Shown: positions 16,039 to 25,071 of the stretch, piece after piece | Layout of the letters: every line of letters begins with the position of its first letter | Numbering within the stretch: the first letter of the stretch is position 1 | Origin: Micromonospora fulviviridis | GTDB lineage: Bacteria > Actinomycetota > Actinomycetes > Mycobacteriales > Micromonosporaceae | Assembly: GCF_014648395.1 (NCBI RefSeq) | Contig: NZ_BMRA01000008.1 | Span: 62,001-126,000, forward strand | Length of the DNA stretch: 64,000 bases | Direction: 5' to 3' | Program-made: the position numbers and the translations under genes | Notes under the pieces: model-generated | What the model was told of the DNA's origin: nothing | Database searches by the model: none | The model's input: the letters and a program-made list of their open reading frames with translations, nothing else

Positions 16039-17718
16039 TCAGCCCCAGTCGTCGTCCCCGTGATTGCGCTCCCAGCGACCGCCGATCGGCGGCGTTTCCA
16101 ACCGGATGGGCGCCTCGGCGTTCCCGGCCAGGTCGTTGTCCTCGACCCGGCAGCCGACGCAGCCGCCCTCCGCGGTGACCCAGAGCCCGTGCGTCTGGGT
16201 CGTCGGCTCGTGGCTGTCCCAGACCCGGTTGCCCCGGATGGTGGCCGAGTCCATCGCCGCGTTGACGGTGATACCGGCCCGGGTCGCCGGCGGCCCCGGT
16301 AGCTCGTAGGGGGTGCCGGGGTTCGGGGTGTCCCCGCTCCAGCCCGTGAAGGCGCCCGGCCGGACCGGGGCCAGGTGCAGTTCGTTCTCGTCGTTCGCGG
16401 CGACCACCGCGACCCGCTCGCCCACCCGGATGGTCTTGCCCCGGTGCGCGTCGCCCCGCCAGTTCGCCCGGCGGTCGACCACCGACCGCTCGGTGTACCG
16501 CACGGTGTCGCCGCCGTTCCGGTCGCCGGCACCGCACTGGCGGCCGTTCGCCCGGATCCGGTTGTCGACGACGAACGCGTCCCGGACCGGCCGGTCGAAG
16601 CGGACGGCGTCCAGGCTGTTGCCGTAGAAGTCGTTGCTCTCGATGACGATCTCCCGGGCGCACTCATGCCCCGCCTCGCCCAGGCTGCGCTGGTGGTAGC
16701 CGTACCGGCCGTTGCCGCTGATCCGGTTACCCCGCACGGTGTACGGCCCCGGGGTGTTGCCGATGCTGATCCCGTCGCGCAGGTTCGCGTCGATCACGCA
16801 GTCGGTGAGGAGGCCGCCTCGACCCGCCGTGCCGGTGGTGCCCTTGGCCGAGACCTGGAAGCCCGCGTCGAGGTTGCCGACCAGCGTGCACGCCGACACG
16901 ACGAGGCCGTTGGCCCCCCAGTCGGCGATGCCGAAGCGGTTGCCCTCGGCGTGGCAGCCGACCACCCGGATGCCGCGCGGGCGCAGCCCGCCCTCGAACT
17001 GCAGCTCGAAGAAGATCCCGCTGGTGGCGTTGCCGACCGCCGAGCAGTTCACCACGTTGACCCGCTCGACGCTGCCCCAGCCGCCGATCCCGATCCCGAT
17101 CCCCGCGCCGCCCATCTCGGTGCCGTTGTCCATCCGCCCGCACCCGGCCACCAGCACCCCGTCGATCAGGCAGTCCTGGAGGAAGTCGCAGCCCAGGCCG
17201 GTCGCCGCGGTGTGGTGGATGTAGAGGTTGCGGAACATGCCCCGGACCACGTACTGGAGGCCCAGCCCCTTGGCGAGCGGGTTGTACTCGGCCATCGCCA
17301 CCCCGGACCCGTCGATCTCGAAGTCGGCGAAGGTGCAGTACGCGAGGTGGCGTTCCCGGCTCGCGCCGTGCAACTCGGCGGTGTGAAACGCCAGCGGGGT
17401 CGGGTCGGCCCGGTTGCCCGGGTTGCCGAGCACGAACCGGGTGGCGCCGGGACCCGCGCCGACCAGCGAGACGCCGGTCCGTCAGACGGTGCCGGCGTCC
17501 CGGATCGAGTACACCCCGGGCGGGCAGTAGATCACCCGTGCCCGCCCGTCGGCCGCGTACGCGTCGCCCAGCAGGTCCACCAGCGCGGCGAACGCCGGCT
17601 GGTCGTTTGTCGTCCCGTCCCCGGTCAGCCCGTGCTCCCGCGCGTCGCACATCAGCGGCGCGCCGGCGACCGGGTGCGGGCGCACCCCACCGGCCGAGGG
17701 CATGCGCGGATACGTCAT
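16039..17718 (-). pseudogene. Right-handed beta-helix (pectate-lyase-like) protein, split by one in-frame TGA
   Basis: One continuous frame from the ATG at 17718 (behind GGGAGGG) to the stop at 16039, interrupted only by a TGA at 17482-17484 (codon 79). The N-terminal part has the pectate-lyase-3 signature (DAREHGLTGDGTTND, IYCPPGVYSI), and the part after the TGA resumes in the same frame with RTGVSLVGAGPGATRF and then many beta-helix repeats (GNRISGNGRYGYH, ESNDFYGNSLDAVRF, DNRIRANGRQCG). Without the stop the product would be about 559 aa. A TGG-to-TGA change is the simplest cause. It could also be a sequencing error or leaky readthrough, since the next base is C. No signal peptide is evident. 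Confidence 0.8.
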
Positions 17719-17781
17719 CCGTCCCTCCCCGTCGGCGACCGGGCTCGTCTTCCCGGTCCGACGGCGGAGAAACAGGGGTGC

Positions 17782-17810
17782 GGCCCCGGCCACCGGGGGT
17801 GGCCGGGGCC
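17782..17810 (-). terminator. Terminator of the 2-oxoacid dehydrogenase operon
   Basis: GGCCCCGGCCACC (17782-17794) and its exact complement (17798-17810) with a 3-base loop lie just beyond the E2 stop at 17817. Confidence 0.85.
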
Positions 17811-17816
17811 GGGGAC

Positions 17817-19178
17817 TCAGACGTTCGCCACCAGCAGGGCGGGCTGCTCGACGCAGTCCGCCACGTGCCGCAGGAACCCGCCGGCCACGCCACCGTCGCA
17901 GACCCGGTGGTCGAAGGTGAGGCTGAGCTGGGTCACCTTGCGCACGGCGAGCTGCCCGTCGACCACCCAGGGCTTGTCCACGATCCGGCCGACGCCGAGC
18001 AGCGCCGCCTCGGGGTGGTTGATGATCGGGGTGGAGCCGTCCACCCCGAACACCCCGTAGTTGTTGAGGGTGAAGGTGCCGCCGGTCAGCCGCGCCGGGG
18101 GCAGGGTGCCGGCGCGGGCCGCCGCCGTGGTCTCCGCGAGCGCGGCGGCCAGCTCCCGGGTGGTCATCCGCTGGGCGTCGCGCAGCACCGGGACCACCAG
18201 GCCCCGGTCGGTCTGCGCGGCGATGCCCAGGTGCACCCCGGCCGACTGGACGATCCGCTGCCCCTCGGTGTCCACGTGGGCGTTGAGCTGCGGGTACCTC
18301 CGCAGGCCGCTGAGGCAGATCCGGGCCAGCAGGGCCAGGATGCTGACCGGCGCGTCCGGGGTGGCGGCGTTGATCGCGGCCCGGGTGGCCAGCAGCCCGG
18401 TGGCGTCCACGTCCACCCAGATGGTCACCTCGGGGATCTCCCGCCGGCTGCGGGAGAGCTTGTCGGCGATGGCCTTGCGGATGCCGGTGAGCGGGATGAC
18501 CACGTCGCCGTCCGCGGCCGGGGCCAGCCCGACGTGCGCGGCCGGGGCGTCCGGCACGGCGGCGAGCTTCGCGGCCGGCGCGGCCGACGCGGCCTCCACG
18601 TCGGCGCGGCGGATCACCCCACCCGGCCCGGTGCCGTGCAGGGCCGCCAGGTCGAGCCCGCGTTCCCGGGCCAGCCGCCGGACGATCGGCGAGATAACCA
18701 GCGGCGCGGCGGCGGGTGTCCCCTCCGGGCTGTCCGCCGCCGGGGCGGGGGCGGCGGTGGCCGGGGCGGTCGCCGGGGCGGCGGGCTCGGGGGCCACGGC
18801 CAGCCGCGGGCGGCGCCGCCGGCGGCCCGAGCCGCCGTGGCCGGTGCCGTACCCGATCAGGACGTTGCCGGAGCCGGCCCGCTCCTCCTCGCGGTAGGTG
18901 GCGTGCGGGTCGTCGCCGCCGCCGTCCAGCGGCGCGATCGTGATCAGCGGCTGGCCCACCGGGCGGACCTCACCCGCCGCGCCGTGCAGGGCGACGACCC
19001 GGCCGGCGTACGGGCAGGGGACGTCGACCACGGCCTTGGCGGTCTCCACCTCCACCACCGTCTGGTCCACGGTGACGACGTCGCCGACGGCGACCCGCCA
19101 CTCGACGATCTCCGCCTCGCTCAGCCCCTCGCCCAGGTCGGGCAGGAGGAAGTCGCGGGTCCCGGTCGCGGTGGTCAT
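17817..19178 (-). CDS. 2-oxoacid dehydrogenase E2 (dihydrolipoamide acyltransferase)
   Basis: 453 aa. Single lipoyl domain (LPDLGEGLSEAEIVEW, lipoylated Lys in VETAKAVVD at about residue 48), an Ala/Pro linker, a peripheral subunit-binding domain (ISPIVRRLARERGLDL, GTGPGGVIRRADV) and a catalytic acyltransferase domain ending in FDHRVCDGG (catalytic His near residue 424). Together with the E1 subunits it would convert a 2-oxo acid to acyl-CoA. Subunit layout and the adjacent Lrp regulator favour a branched-chain (Bkd) complex, but pyruvate cannot be excluded. The ATG overlaps the E1beta stop (ATGA). No E3 is in the window. Confidence 0.93.
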   Translation of the reverse strand: MTTATGTRDFLLPDLGEGLSEAEIVEWRVAVGDVVTVDQTVVEVETAKAVVDVPCPYAGRVVALHGAAGEVRPVGQPLITIAPLDGGGDDPHATYREEERAGSGNVLIGYGTGHGGSGRRRRRPRLAVAPEPAAPATAPATAAPAPAADSPEGTPAAAPLVISPIVRRLARERGLDLAALHGTGPGGVIRRADVEAASAAPAAKLAAVPDAPAAHVGLAPAADGDVVIPLTGIRKAIADKLSRSRREIPEVTIWVDVDATGLLATRAAINAATPDAPVSILALLARICLSGLRRYPQLNAHVDTEGQRIVQSAGVHLGIAAQTDRGLVVPVLRDAQRMTTRELAAALAETTAAARAGTLPPARLTGGTFTLNNYGVFGVDGSTPIINHPEAALLGVGRIVDKPWVVDGQLAVRKVTQLSLTFDHRVCDGGVAGGFLRHVADCVEQPALLVANV

Positions 19179-20179
19179 GCCGCCACCCACCGCTCGTCGG
19201 GCTGGTCGTCCCACTGGAGCCGGGCCACGGTGTCCAGCACCCGGTCGACCGAGGGCAGGTGGGTGTGCTCCAGCATCGGCGCCGGATACGGGATGTCCAG
19301 CCCGGACACCCGCAGCACCGGGGCGTGCAGGGCGTGGAAGCAGCGCTCCTGCACCCGGGCGGCGATCTCCGCGCCGACACCGGCGAAGCCCTGCGCCTCC
19401 TGGATCACCACGCAGCGGCCCGTCTTCCGCACCGAGGCGGTCACGGTGGCGTCGTCGAACGGCACGATGGTGCGCACGTCGACCACCTCCAGGTCCCAGC
19501 CCTCCTCGCGGGCGGCCTCGGCGGCCTCCAGCGCGACCGGCACCGCCGGCCCGTACGCGACGAGGGTGGCGTCGGTGCCGGCGCGGCGCACGACGGCCTT
19601 GCCGAACGGCGCGGTCCGGGCCGGCAGCTCCGCCTCGGCGCTGGAGAAGTAGAGCTTCTTCGGCTCCATGAACACGACCGGGTCCGGGTCGTCGATCGCC
19701 TCGCGCAGCAGCGAGTACGCGTCCTCGACGGTGGCCGGGGTGACCACCTTCAGGCCCGGGGTGTGGGCGTAGTACGCCTCGGAGGAGTCGCAGTGGTGCT
19801 CCACGCCGCCGATGCCGCCGGCGTACGGCACCCGGATGACGATGGGCACGCTGAGCGCGCCCCGGGTCCGGTTGCGCAGCTTCGCCACGTGCGAGGCGAT
19901 CTGCTCGAACGCCGGGTACGCGAACGCGTCGAACTGCATCTCGACCACCGGGCGCAGCCCGGACATGGCCAGGCCGACGGCGAAGCCGACGATGCCGGCC
20001 TCGGCGAGCGGGGTGTCGAAGCAGCGCTTGTCGCCGAACCGGGCCTGGAGCCCGTCGGTGATCCGGAAGACGCCGCCGAGCTGCCCGACGTCCTCGCCGA
20101 AGACGACGACCCGCTCGTCGTCCAGCATCGCGTCGGCGAGCGCGGCGTTGAGCGCCTTCGCCATGGTCATGGTGGCCAT
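19175..20179 (-). CDS. 2-oxoacid dehydrogenase E1 beta subunit
   Basis: 334 aa transketolase-like beta chain: GEDVGQLGGVFRITDGL, CFDTPLAEAGIVGFAVGLAM and RVPYAGGIGGVEHHCDSSEA are the family signatures. It completes the TPP site with the alpha subunit and forms the heterotetrameric E1 that decarboxylates a 2-oxo acid and loads lipoyl-E2. The start codon overlaps the alpha-subunit stop by one base (TGATG), and the E2 start overlaps its own stop, so the three genes are translationally coupled. Confidence 0.94.
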   Translation of the reverse strand: MATMTMAKALNAALADAMLDDERVVVFGEDVGQLGGVFRITDGLQARFGDKRCFDTPLAEAGIVGFAVGLAMSGLRPVVEMQFDAFAYPAFEQIASHVAKLRNRTRGALSVPIVIRVPYAGGIGGVEHHCDSSEAYYAHTPGLKVVTPATVEDAYSLLREAIDDPDPVVFMEPKKLYFSSAEAELPARTAPFGKAVVRRAGTDATLVAYGPAVPVALEAAEAAREEGWDLEVVDVRTIVPFDDATVTASVRKTGRCVVIQEAQGFAGVGAEIAARVQERCFHALHAPVLRVSGLDIPYPAPMLEHTHLPSVDRVLDTVARLQWDDQPDERWVAA

Positions 20180-21351
20180 CAGGCGTCCCCCTCCTCGGCG
20201 CGGGTCGCGGCCAGCTCGGCCCGGACCTGCTCGCGCTGCTCGACCAGTTGCGGGGTCGGCTCGGCGTAGACGTGGTCGAAGAGGCTGAGCGGGTCGACCT
20301 CGGGCTGTGCGTTCATCCGGTCGCGCAGCGCGGCGGCGTACGCCTCGGCCTCCTCGGCGATCGCGGCGACCGCGGCGTCGTCCAGCACGCCCCGGTTCCG
20401 CAGGTACGCCTCCAGCCGGGCGATCGGGTCGCGGTCCCGCCACGCCTCGACCTCCTCGGCGTCCCGGTAGCGGGTCTGGTCGTCGGCGTTGGTGTGCGGC
20501 TCCATCCGGTAGGTGTGCGCCTCCACCAGGTACGGGCCCTTGCCGGCGCGGGCGTGCGCGACGGCCCGGTTGAGCACGGCGAGCACGGCCACCGGGTCGT
20601 TGCCGTCGACCTGCTCGCTGGGCACGCCGTAGCCGACGCCCTTGTAGGCCAGGCTCGGCGCGGCGGTCTGCCGGGACAGCGGCACGCTGATCGCGTACTT
20701 GTTGTTCTGCACGAAGTAGACGACCGGGGCCTTGAACACGGCGGCGAAGTTGACGCCCTCGTGGAAGTCGCCCTCGCTGGTGGCGCCGTCGCCGATGAAG
20801 GCCAGCGCCACGGTGTCCCGCCCCTGGTACGACTCGCCGTAGGCCAGCCCGGCGGCGTGCACGCACTGGGTGGCGAGCGGGGTGCACTGCGGCGCCGTGT
20901 GCACGACGGTCGGGTCGTACCCGCAGTGCCAGTCGCCGCGCAGCAGGGTGAGCACCTCGACGGGGTCGATGCCGCGCGCGGTCAGCGCCATCGACTCGCG
21001 GTAGGTGGGGAACACCCAGTCGGTGTCGCGCAGCGCCAGCACCCCGCCGACCTGGCAGGCCTCCTGGCCACGCGAGGACGGGTAGACGGCGAGCCGACCC
21101 TGCTTGGTCAGCGCGGTGGCCTGGGCGTCGAAGCGACGGCCGACGACCATCCGGCGGTACATCTCGCGCAGCGCCTCGACCGGCGGCTCCGGGTAGTCGT
21201 CCCGGGCCGGCAGCGGGGTGCCGTCCGGGTTCAGGAGCCGGACCGGCTCGCTCTTCGGCAGCAGGCCGTCGGAGGGGTCGGGAGCGGCCGGGGTGGCCGG
21301 CCGGCGGGTGCGCGGGGATGCCCTGCGGACCGCCTGGGGTGTGGTCGTCAC
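20179..21351 (-). CDS. 2-oxoacid dehydrogenase E1 alpha subunit
   Basis: 390 aa. The TPP-binding motif GDGATSEGDFHEGVNFA ... NNKYAIS is complete. Upstream lie GRLAVYPSSRGQEACQVGG and WVFPTYRES, as in branched-chain and acetoin-type E1alpha. The GTG start at 21351 was chosen because AGGAGG lies 8 bases ahead of it. A Pro/Arg-rich N-terminal extension of about 35 residues precedes the fold. First gene of the E1alpha-E1beta-E2 operon, divergent from an Lrp/AsnC regulator that probably controls it. Confidence 0.93.
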   Translation of the reverse strand: MTTTPQAVRRASPRTRRPATPAAPDPSDGLLPKSEPVRLLNPDGTPLPARDDYPEPPVEALREMYRRMVVGRRFDAQATALTKQGRLAVYPSSRGQEACQVGGVLALRDTDWVFPTYRESMALTARGIDPVEVLTLLRGDWHCGYDPTVVHTAPQCTPLATQCVHAAGLAYGESYQGRDTVALAFIGDGATSEGDFHEGVNFAAVFKAPVVYFVQNNKYAISVPLSRQTAAPSLAYKGVGYGVPSEQVDGNDPVAVLAVLNRAVAHARAGKGPYLVEAHTYRMEPHTNADDQTRYRDAEEVEAWRDRDPIARLEAYLRNRGVLDDAAVAAIAEEAEAYAAALRDRMNAQPEVDPLSLFDHVYAEPTPQLVEQREQVRAELAATRAEEGDA

Positions 21352-21395
21352 GGCGGGGACCTCCTGGACGTGTGGTGGCCCTATGCTTCCGCTGT

Positions 21396-21417
21396 CGGAT
21401 GATTGACTCAACATCCG
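21396..21417. promoter_or_regulatory. Candidate operator of the divergent Lrp regulator and dehydrogenase operon
   Basis: CGGATG (21396-21401) and CATCCG (21412-21417) are inverted around TTGACTCAA, itself palindromic. The site lies between starts at 21351 and 21457, where an Lrp/AsnC protein would be expected to bind. Pattern only. Confidence 0.4.
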
Positions 21418-21456
21418 GCGTGAATGCGGGACGAATGGCACGGGGAGGCGGGCTTC

Positions 21457-21963
21457 ATGAGCCAGGAGACCGGAACCACACCGGGCACGGCGGGCGGAAC
21501 GGGACGTTCGGCCGGGCCGCTCGACGAGGTCGACCGGCGGATCCTGCGCGAACTGACCGGGGACGCCCGGCTCTCCATCCGTACGCTGGCCGAACGGGTG
21601 CACGTCTCGCGCACCAACGCGTACGCCCGGGTGGAGCGGCTGCTGCGCGACGGGGTGATCACCGGGTTCCGGGCCCAGGTGGCGCCCGAGCCGGCCGGGC
21701 TGGGCACCTCGGCGTACATCGCGCTGACCATCGAGCAGAACACCTGGCGCGAGGTCTCCGCCGAGCTGGCCCGGGTGCGCTACATCGAGCACGCGGCGCT
21801 GCTCAGCGGCGAGCACGACGTGCTGGCCCTGGTCCGCGCGCCGGACAACGCCACGCTGCGGGACGTGGTGCTGGACCGGGTGCAGAGCATCGCCGGGGTG
21901 CTGTCGACCCGGACCTGGCTGGTCTTCGAGGAGTTCGACGGGACGCTGAGCCCCTGGCAGTGA
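21457..21963 (+). CDS. Lrp/AsnC family transcriptional regulator
   Basis: 168 aa. The N-terminal helix-turn-helix reads LDEVDRRILRELTGDARLS and VSRTNAYARVERL; the C-terminal RAM domain reads AYIALTIEQNTW and EHDVLALVRAPDNATLRDVV. Family members form octamers that sense amino acids or their keto acids. Divergent placement next to a branched-chain-type dehydrogenase suggests a BkdR-like role, inferred from position. The ATG at 21457 is preceded by GGGGAGG at 8 bases; an ATG at 21424 lacks such a site. Confidence 0.9.
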   Translation: MSQETGTTPGTAGGTGRSAGPLDEVDRRILRELTGDARLSIRTLAERVHVSRTNAYARVERLLRDGVITGFRAQVAPEPAGLGTSAYIALTIEQNTWREVSAELARVRYIEHAALLSGEHDVLALVRAPDNATLRDVVLDRVQSIAGVLSTRTWLVFEEFDGTLSPWQ

Positions 21964-21967
21964 CGCC

Positions 21968-22942
21968 CTACCGCTCCGGCGGCGCCTCGATGCCCTCCCG
22001 GTCGGCCAGCTCCAGCAGCGGCTCCAGGGAGAACCGGCGCTCGTCCAGGCCGGCGTGCGGATCGCCCCGCTCGGCGAACCGGGCCGGCAGGCTGACCACG
22101 TCGAAGTCCTCCGGCCGCGCGTCGTCCAGCTCCGCCCAGTCCAGCGGCGCGGAGACCAGCGCGCGCGGGGTGGGCCGGATCGAGTACGCCGAGGTCACGG
22201 TGTGGTCGCGGGCCATCTGGTTGTAGTCGACGAAGACCGGCCGGTCCCGCTGCTCCCGCCACCAGGTGGTGGTCACCAGGTCGGGCAGCCGGCGCTCCAT
22301 CTCCCGGCCCAGCGCCAGCACCGCGCGCCGGCAGTCACCGAAGCTCCACCGCGGCTCGATCGACAGGTAGACGTGGATGCCCCGCCCACCGGTGGTCTTC
22401 GGGTAGCCCACCAGACCCAGCTCGTCGAGGAACGCGCGCACCTCGTGGGCGACCGGGACCACCTGGGCGAAGTCCACCCCCGGCATCGGGTCCAGGTCGA
22501 TGCGGAGCTGGTCGGGGCGCTCCACGTCGCCCGCCGAGACCGGCCAGGGGTGGAAGCGCAGGGTGCCCAGGTTGGCCGCCCAGATCACCACGGCCAGCTC
22601 GCTCGGGGCCACCTCGTCGGCGGTCCGGCCGCTGGGGAAGGTGATGTGCGCGGTGCGCACCCAGTCGGGCGCACCGGCGGGCAACCGCTTCTGGTAGAAC
22701 GCGTCGCCCTTGTTGGTCTGCCGGGTGGCGATCTTCGCGCCCTCGAACACGCCGCGCGGCCAGCGCTCCAGCATGGTCGGTCGGTCGCGCAGCGCGCGCA
22801 GGATCCCGTCGCCGACGGCGAGGAAATAGTGGACCACGTCCAGCTTGGTCAGTCCGCGCTCCGGGAAGTAGGGCTTGTCGGGGCTGGAGACGCGGACCAG
22901 CCGCTCCCCCACCCGGATCTCCTCCGCCGCCGTGGTCGCCAC
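21968..22942 (-). CDS. LigD-type primase-polymerase domain protein
   Basis: 324 aa. A stand-alone polymerase domain of the bacterial NHEJ ligase LigD: YFPERGLTKLDVVHYF, KRLPAGAPDWVRT, the metal-binding Asp pair in LRIDLDPMPGVDF and TTGGRGIHVYL. These archaeo-eukaryotic-primase-type enzymes add ribonucleotides at breaks and fill gaps. No ligase or nuclease domain and no Ku gene is present here, so it either partners with proteins encoded elsewhere or acts in another repair path. GTG start, 41 bases after the SWIM gene, so it may be part of the same transcript. Confidence 0.92.
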   Translation of the reverse strand: MATTAAEEIRVGERLVRVSSPDKPYFPERGLTKLDVVHYFLAVGDGILRALRDRPTMLERWPRGVFEGAKIATRQTNKGDAFYQKRLPAGAPDWVRTAHITFPSGRTADEVAPSELAVVIWAANLGTLRFHPWPVSAGDVERPDQLRIDLDPMPGVDFAQVVPVAHEVRAFLDELGLVGYPKTTGGRGIHVYLSIEPRWSFGDCRRAVLALGREMERRLPDLVTTTWWREQRDRPVFVDYNQMARDHTVTSAYSIRPTPRALVSAPLDWAELDDARPEDFDVVSLPARFAERGDPHAGLDERRFSLEPLLELADREGIEAPPER

Positions 22943-22983
22943 GCCTCACACCGTAGCCGCCGGGGCCGGTCGCGGGGACCGGC

Positions 22984-25062
22984 TCACCGGGACTCCGCGG
23001 TCACCAGCAGCCGGATCTGCGCGTCCACCCAGGCGCGTACCGCCGCGTCGCCCGGGTCGGCGCCGAGCGCGCCGGCCAGGTCGGTCAGGGCCGCGCCGCA
23101 GCGGTCCAGGCCCACCCGGGCCAGCCCGGCGCCGGCGTCGCGCAGCCGGTCGCGGAAGCCGCCCGGCAGCTGCCGCAGACCCGTGTGCGCGGCCTGGGCG
23201 AGCAGCGACGACGCCGCCCGCAGCGCGCCCGCCACCGGATCCGGCGGGTCGGCCACCGCGCCGGCCAGCTCGCCGTCGCCCGCGCCGGCCGCCAGGTCGG
23301 GTACGACCACCGTGTCGGCGACCACCGCCAGCGCCTCGACGACCAGGCCGCCCGCGCCGCGCCGGACGGTGCCGCTGACGTACCGGGGCGTGCCGTGCGT
23401 CCCGCCGAGCGCCGCCGCGAGGGCGTCCAACGCGCCGGGAGCGACCGCGCGGTGCACCGCCGACACCTTCGCCACCCCGCCGGCCGCCCCGGTCACCGTC
23501 GCCTCCAGCCGCTGCTCGCCGGCGGCGTAGCCGATCGCGCGGACCTCGCCCAGCGCCAGCACCCGCACCGACTCGGCGGCGGTACGCGGCCGCAGCAGCC
23601 GCGGCGGACGCTCGGCCAGGGTCGCGGCGAGCGCGTCCAGGTCCCGGGCCAGCAGGGCGGGCGGCAGCTCCGCCCACGACCCGGTGCCGGGGGTGACGGC
23701 GGTACGGGCCAGCCGGCCGGCGGCGAACCGCAGCCGGTGCGCGGCGCTGCGGACCGCCGACTCCGAGACGACGTTGCCGGCGGCCAGCGCGCCGAGCGTG
23801 CTGCCGGCCACCCGCCGCCCGGCCAGGGTGTGCCCGGTGAGCGGGTCCCCCTCGGCGGCGGTGAACTCGCGGCGCAGCACCAGCACCCCGGCGGCCGCCG
23901 GGTGGGCGAGGACGACGTCGACGGCGACCTCGCCGGCCGTCTCGCGGACCCGGGCGCCCAGGCCGGTGAGCCGCAGCCGGCGCAGCGGGGTCTCCGCCGG
24001 CTCGTCCGTGCCCAGCACCCGCTGCGCCGGGGTGGCGCCCCCGTTGACCACGGCGCGCCGCCGCGCGGGCAGCTCGGCCAGCACCTCGGCCAGGGTCTCC
24101 GGCCGGTAGCGGGCGCTGCGCGCGTCGTACGCGTCGAGCTGGCCGGCCAGCTCGTCGAGGGCGAGCAGCGGCCAGCGCAGCCCGGCGGCGTCGAGGTCAC
24201 GCCGGACCGCCGCCAGCCGGGCGGCCACCCCGGCCCCGGTGTGCACCGCCCCGGCCAGCAGCACCTCCCCGGCCAGGGTGACCGCGGCGTCCAGCGCCGG
24301 ACGGTCCACCACGGACACCGTCCCGCCGACCCGCACCTGGGCCTCCCGGCGGTCCGGCTGCTCCCGGTCGGCCGCCCGGCACGCCCACACCGCCAGAGCC
24401 ACCGCCGCCCCGTCGCCGCCCGCGGCGTCGCTGCGGGCGTACCCGATCTGGCGGGGCACCAGGAAGCGGACCGTGCCGGTGGACAGCTCCACCTGCGGCA
24501 CCGGGTCCTCGGGGCCGGGCCGGCGGACCACCGCGGTGTAGCCGCCCCGCCGCCGCCGCTCGGCCACGGCGAGCGCGGGCGCGCCGACCGCCGCCGCGAG
24601 CTCCTCGTCGCTGACATCCCCCGGCGACCAGCGCCACGGCTCGTCCCCGCCGACGGCGAACGGGCCGTGTCCCGCACCGCCCGCGCCGGCGGTGTCCCGC
24701 CCGGCCTCGGCTCCGGTGGCCGGACCACCGTCCCCGGTCGGCTCGTCGGCCGGCGCGGGAGGCGGCGAGGCCGGGTCGGGGTCGTTGGCGTGCTGCCGCT
24801 GGTAGGTCAGCACGAGCGCCAGCAGGTGACGGCAGACACCCGGCGCCGCGCAGGAACAGACGCCGGTGGCCAGCGGCGCGCCGGCGGGAAGGGTGCTGGT
24901 CACCCCGTCGGGATGCGCGGCGCGCACGGCGCCGTCGTCGTCCACGGCGAGCGTGGGCGCCTCGCCACCCTCGACCGCCTTGGCGGCCCGCCTCACCAGG
25001 CCACGGTTGCTGAGCGCGGCGAGCACCTCCGGGGTGAGCGCCAGCAGGTCGGTACGGATCAC
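22984..25062 (-). CDS. SWIM zinc-finger protein of the MoxR/vWA operon
   Basis: 692 aa. The SWIM finger lies near the N-terminus (VCSCAAPGVCRHLLALVL, about residues 68-86: CxC...CxH). The rest is Ala/Arg/Val-rich, largely helical, and carries no catalytic motif that I recognise. SWIM fingers bind DNA or proteins. It corresponds in position and type to E. coli YehQ. The GTG start has GGAG upstream, and it follows the vWA gene by 9 bases. Last or next-to-last gene of a five- or six-gene operon. Confidence 0.85.
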   Translation of the reverse strand: MIRTDLLALTPEVLAALSNRGLVRRAAKAVEGGEAPTLAVDDDGAVRAAHPDGVTSTLPAGAPLATGVCSCAAPGVCRHLLALVLTYQRQHANDPDPASPPPAPADEPTGDGGPATGAEAGRDTAGAGGAGHGPFAVGGDEPWRWSPGDVSDEELAAAVGAPALAVAERRRRGGYTAVVRRPGPEDPVPQVELSTGTVRFLVPRQIGYARSDAAGGDGAAVALAVWACRAADREQPDRREAQVRVGGTVSVVDRPALDAAVTLAGEVLLAGAVHTGAGVAARLAAVRRDLDAAGLRWPLLALDELAGQLDAYDARSARYRPETLAEVLAELPARRRAVVNGGATPAQRVLGTDEPAETPLRRLRLTGLGARVRETAGEVAVDVVLAHPAAAGVLVLRREFTAAEGDPLTGHTLAGRRVAGSTLGALAAGNVVSESAVRSAAHRLRFAAGRLARTAVTPGTGSWAELPPALLARDLDALAATLAERPPRLLRPRTAAESVRVLALGEVRAIGYAAGEQRLEATVTGAAGGVAKVSAVHRAVAPGALDALAAALGGTHGTPRYVSGTVRRGAGGLVVEALAVVADTVVVPDLAAGAGDGELAGAVADPPDPVAGALRAASSLLAQAAHTGLRQLPGGFRDRLRDAGAGLARVGLDRCGAALTDLAGALGADPGDAAVRAWVDAQIRLLVTAESR

Positions 25063-25071
25063 GCCTCGCTC

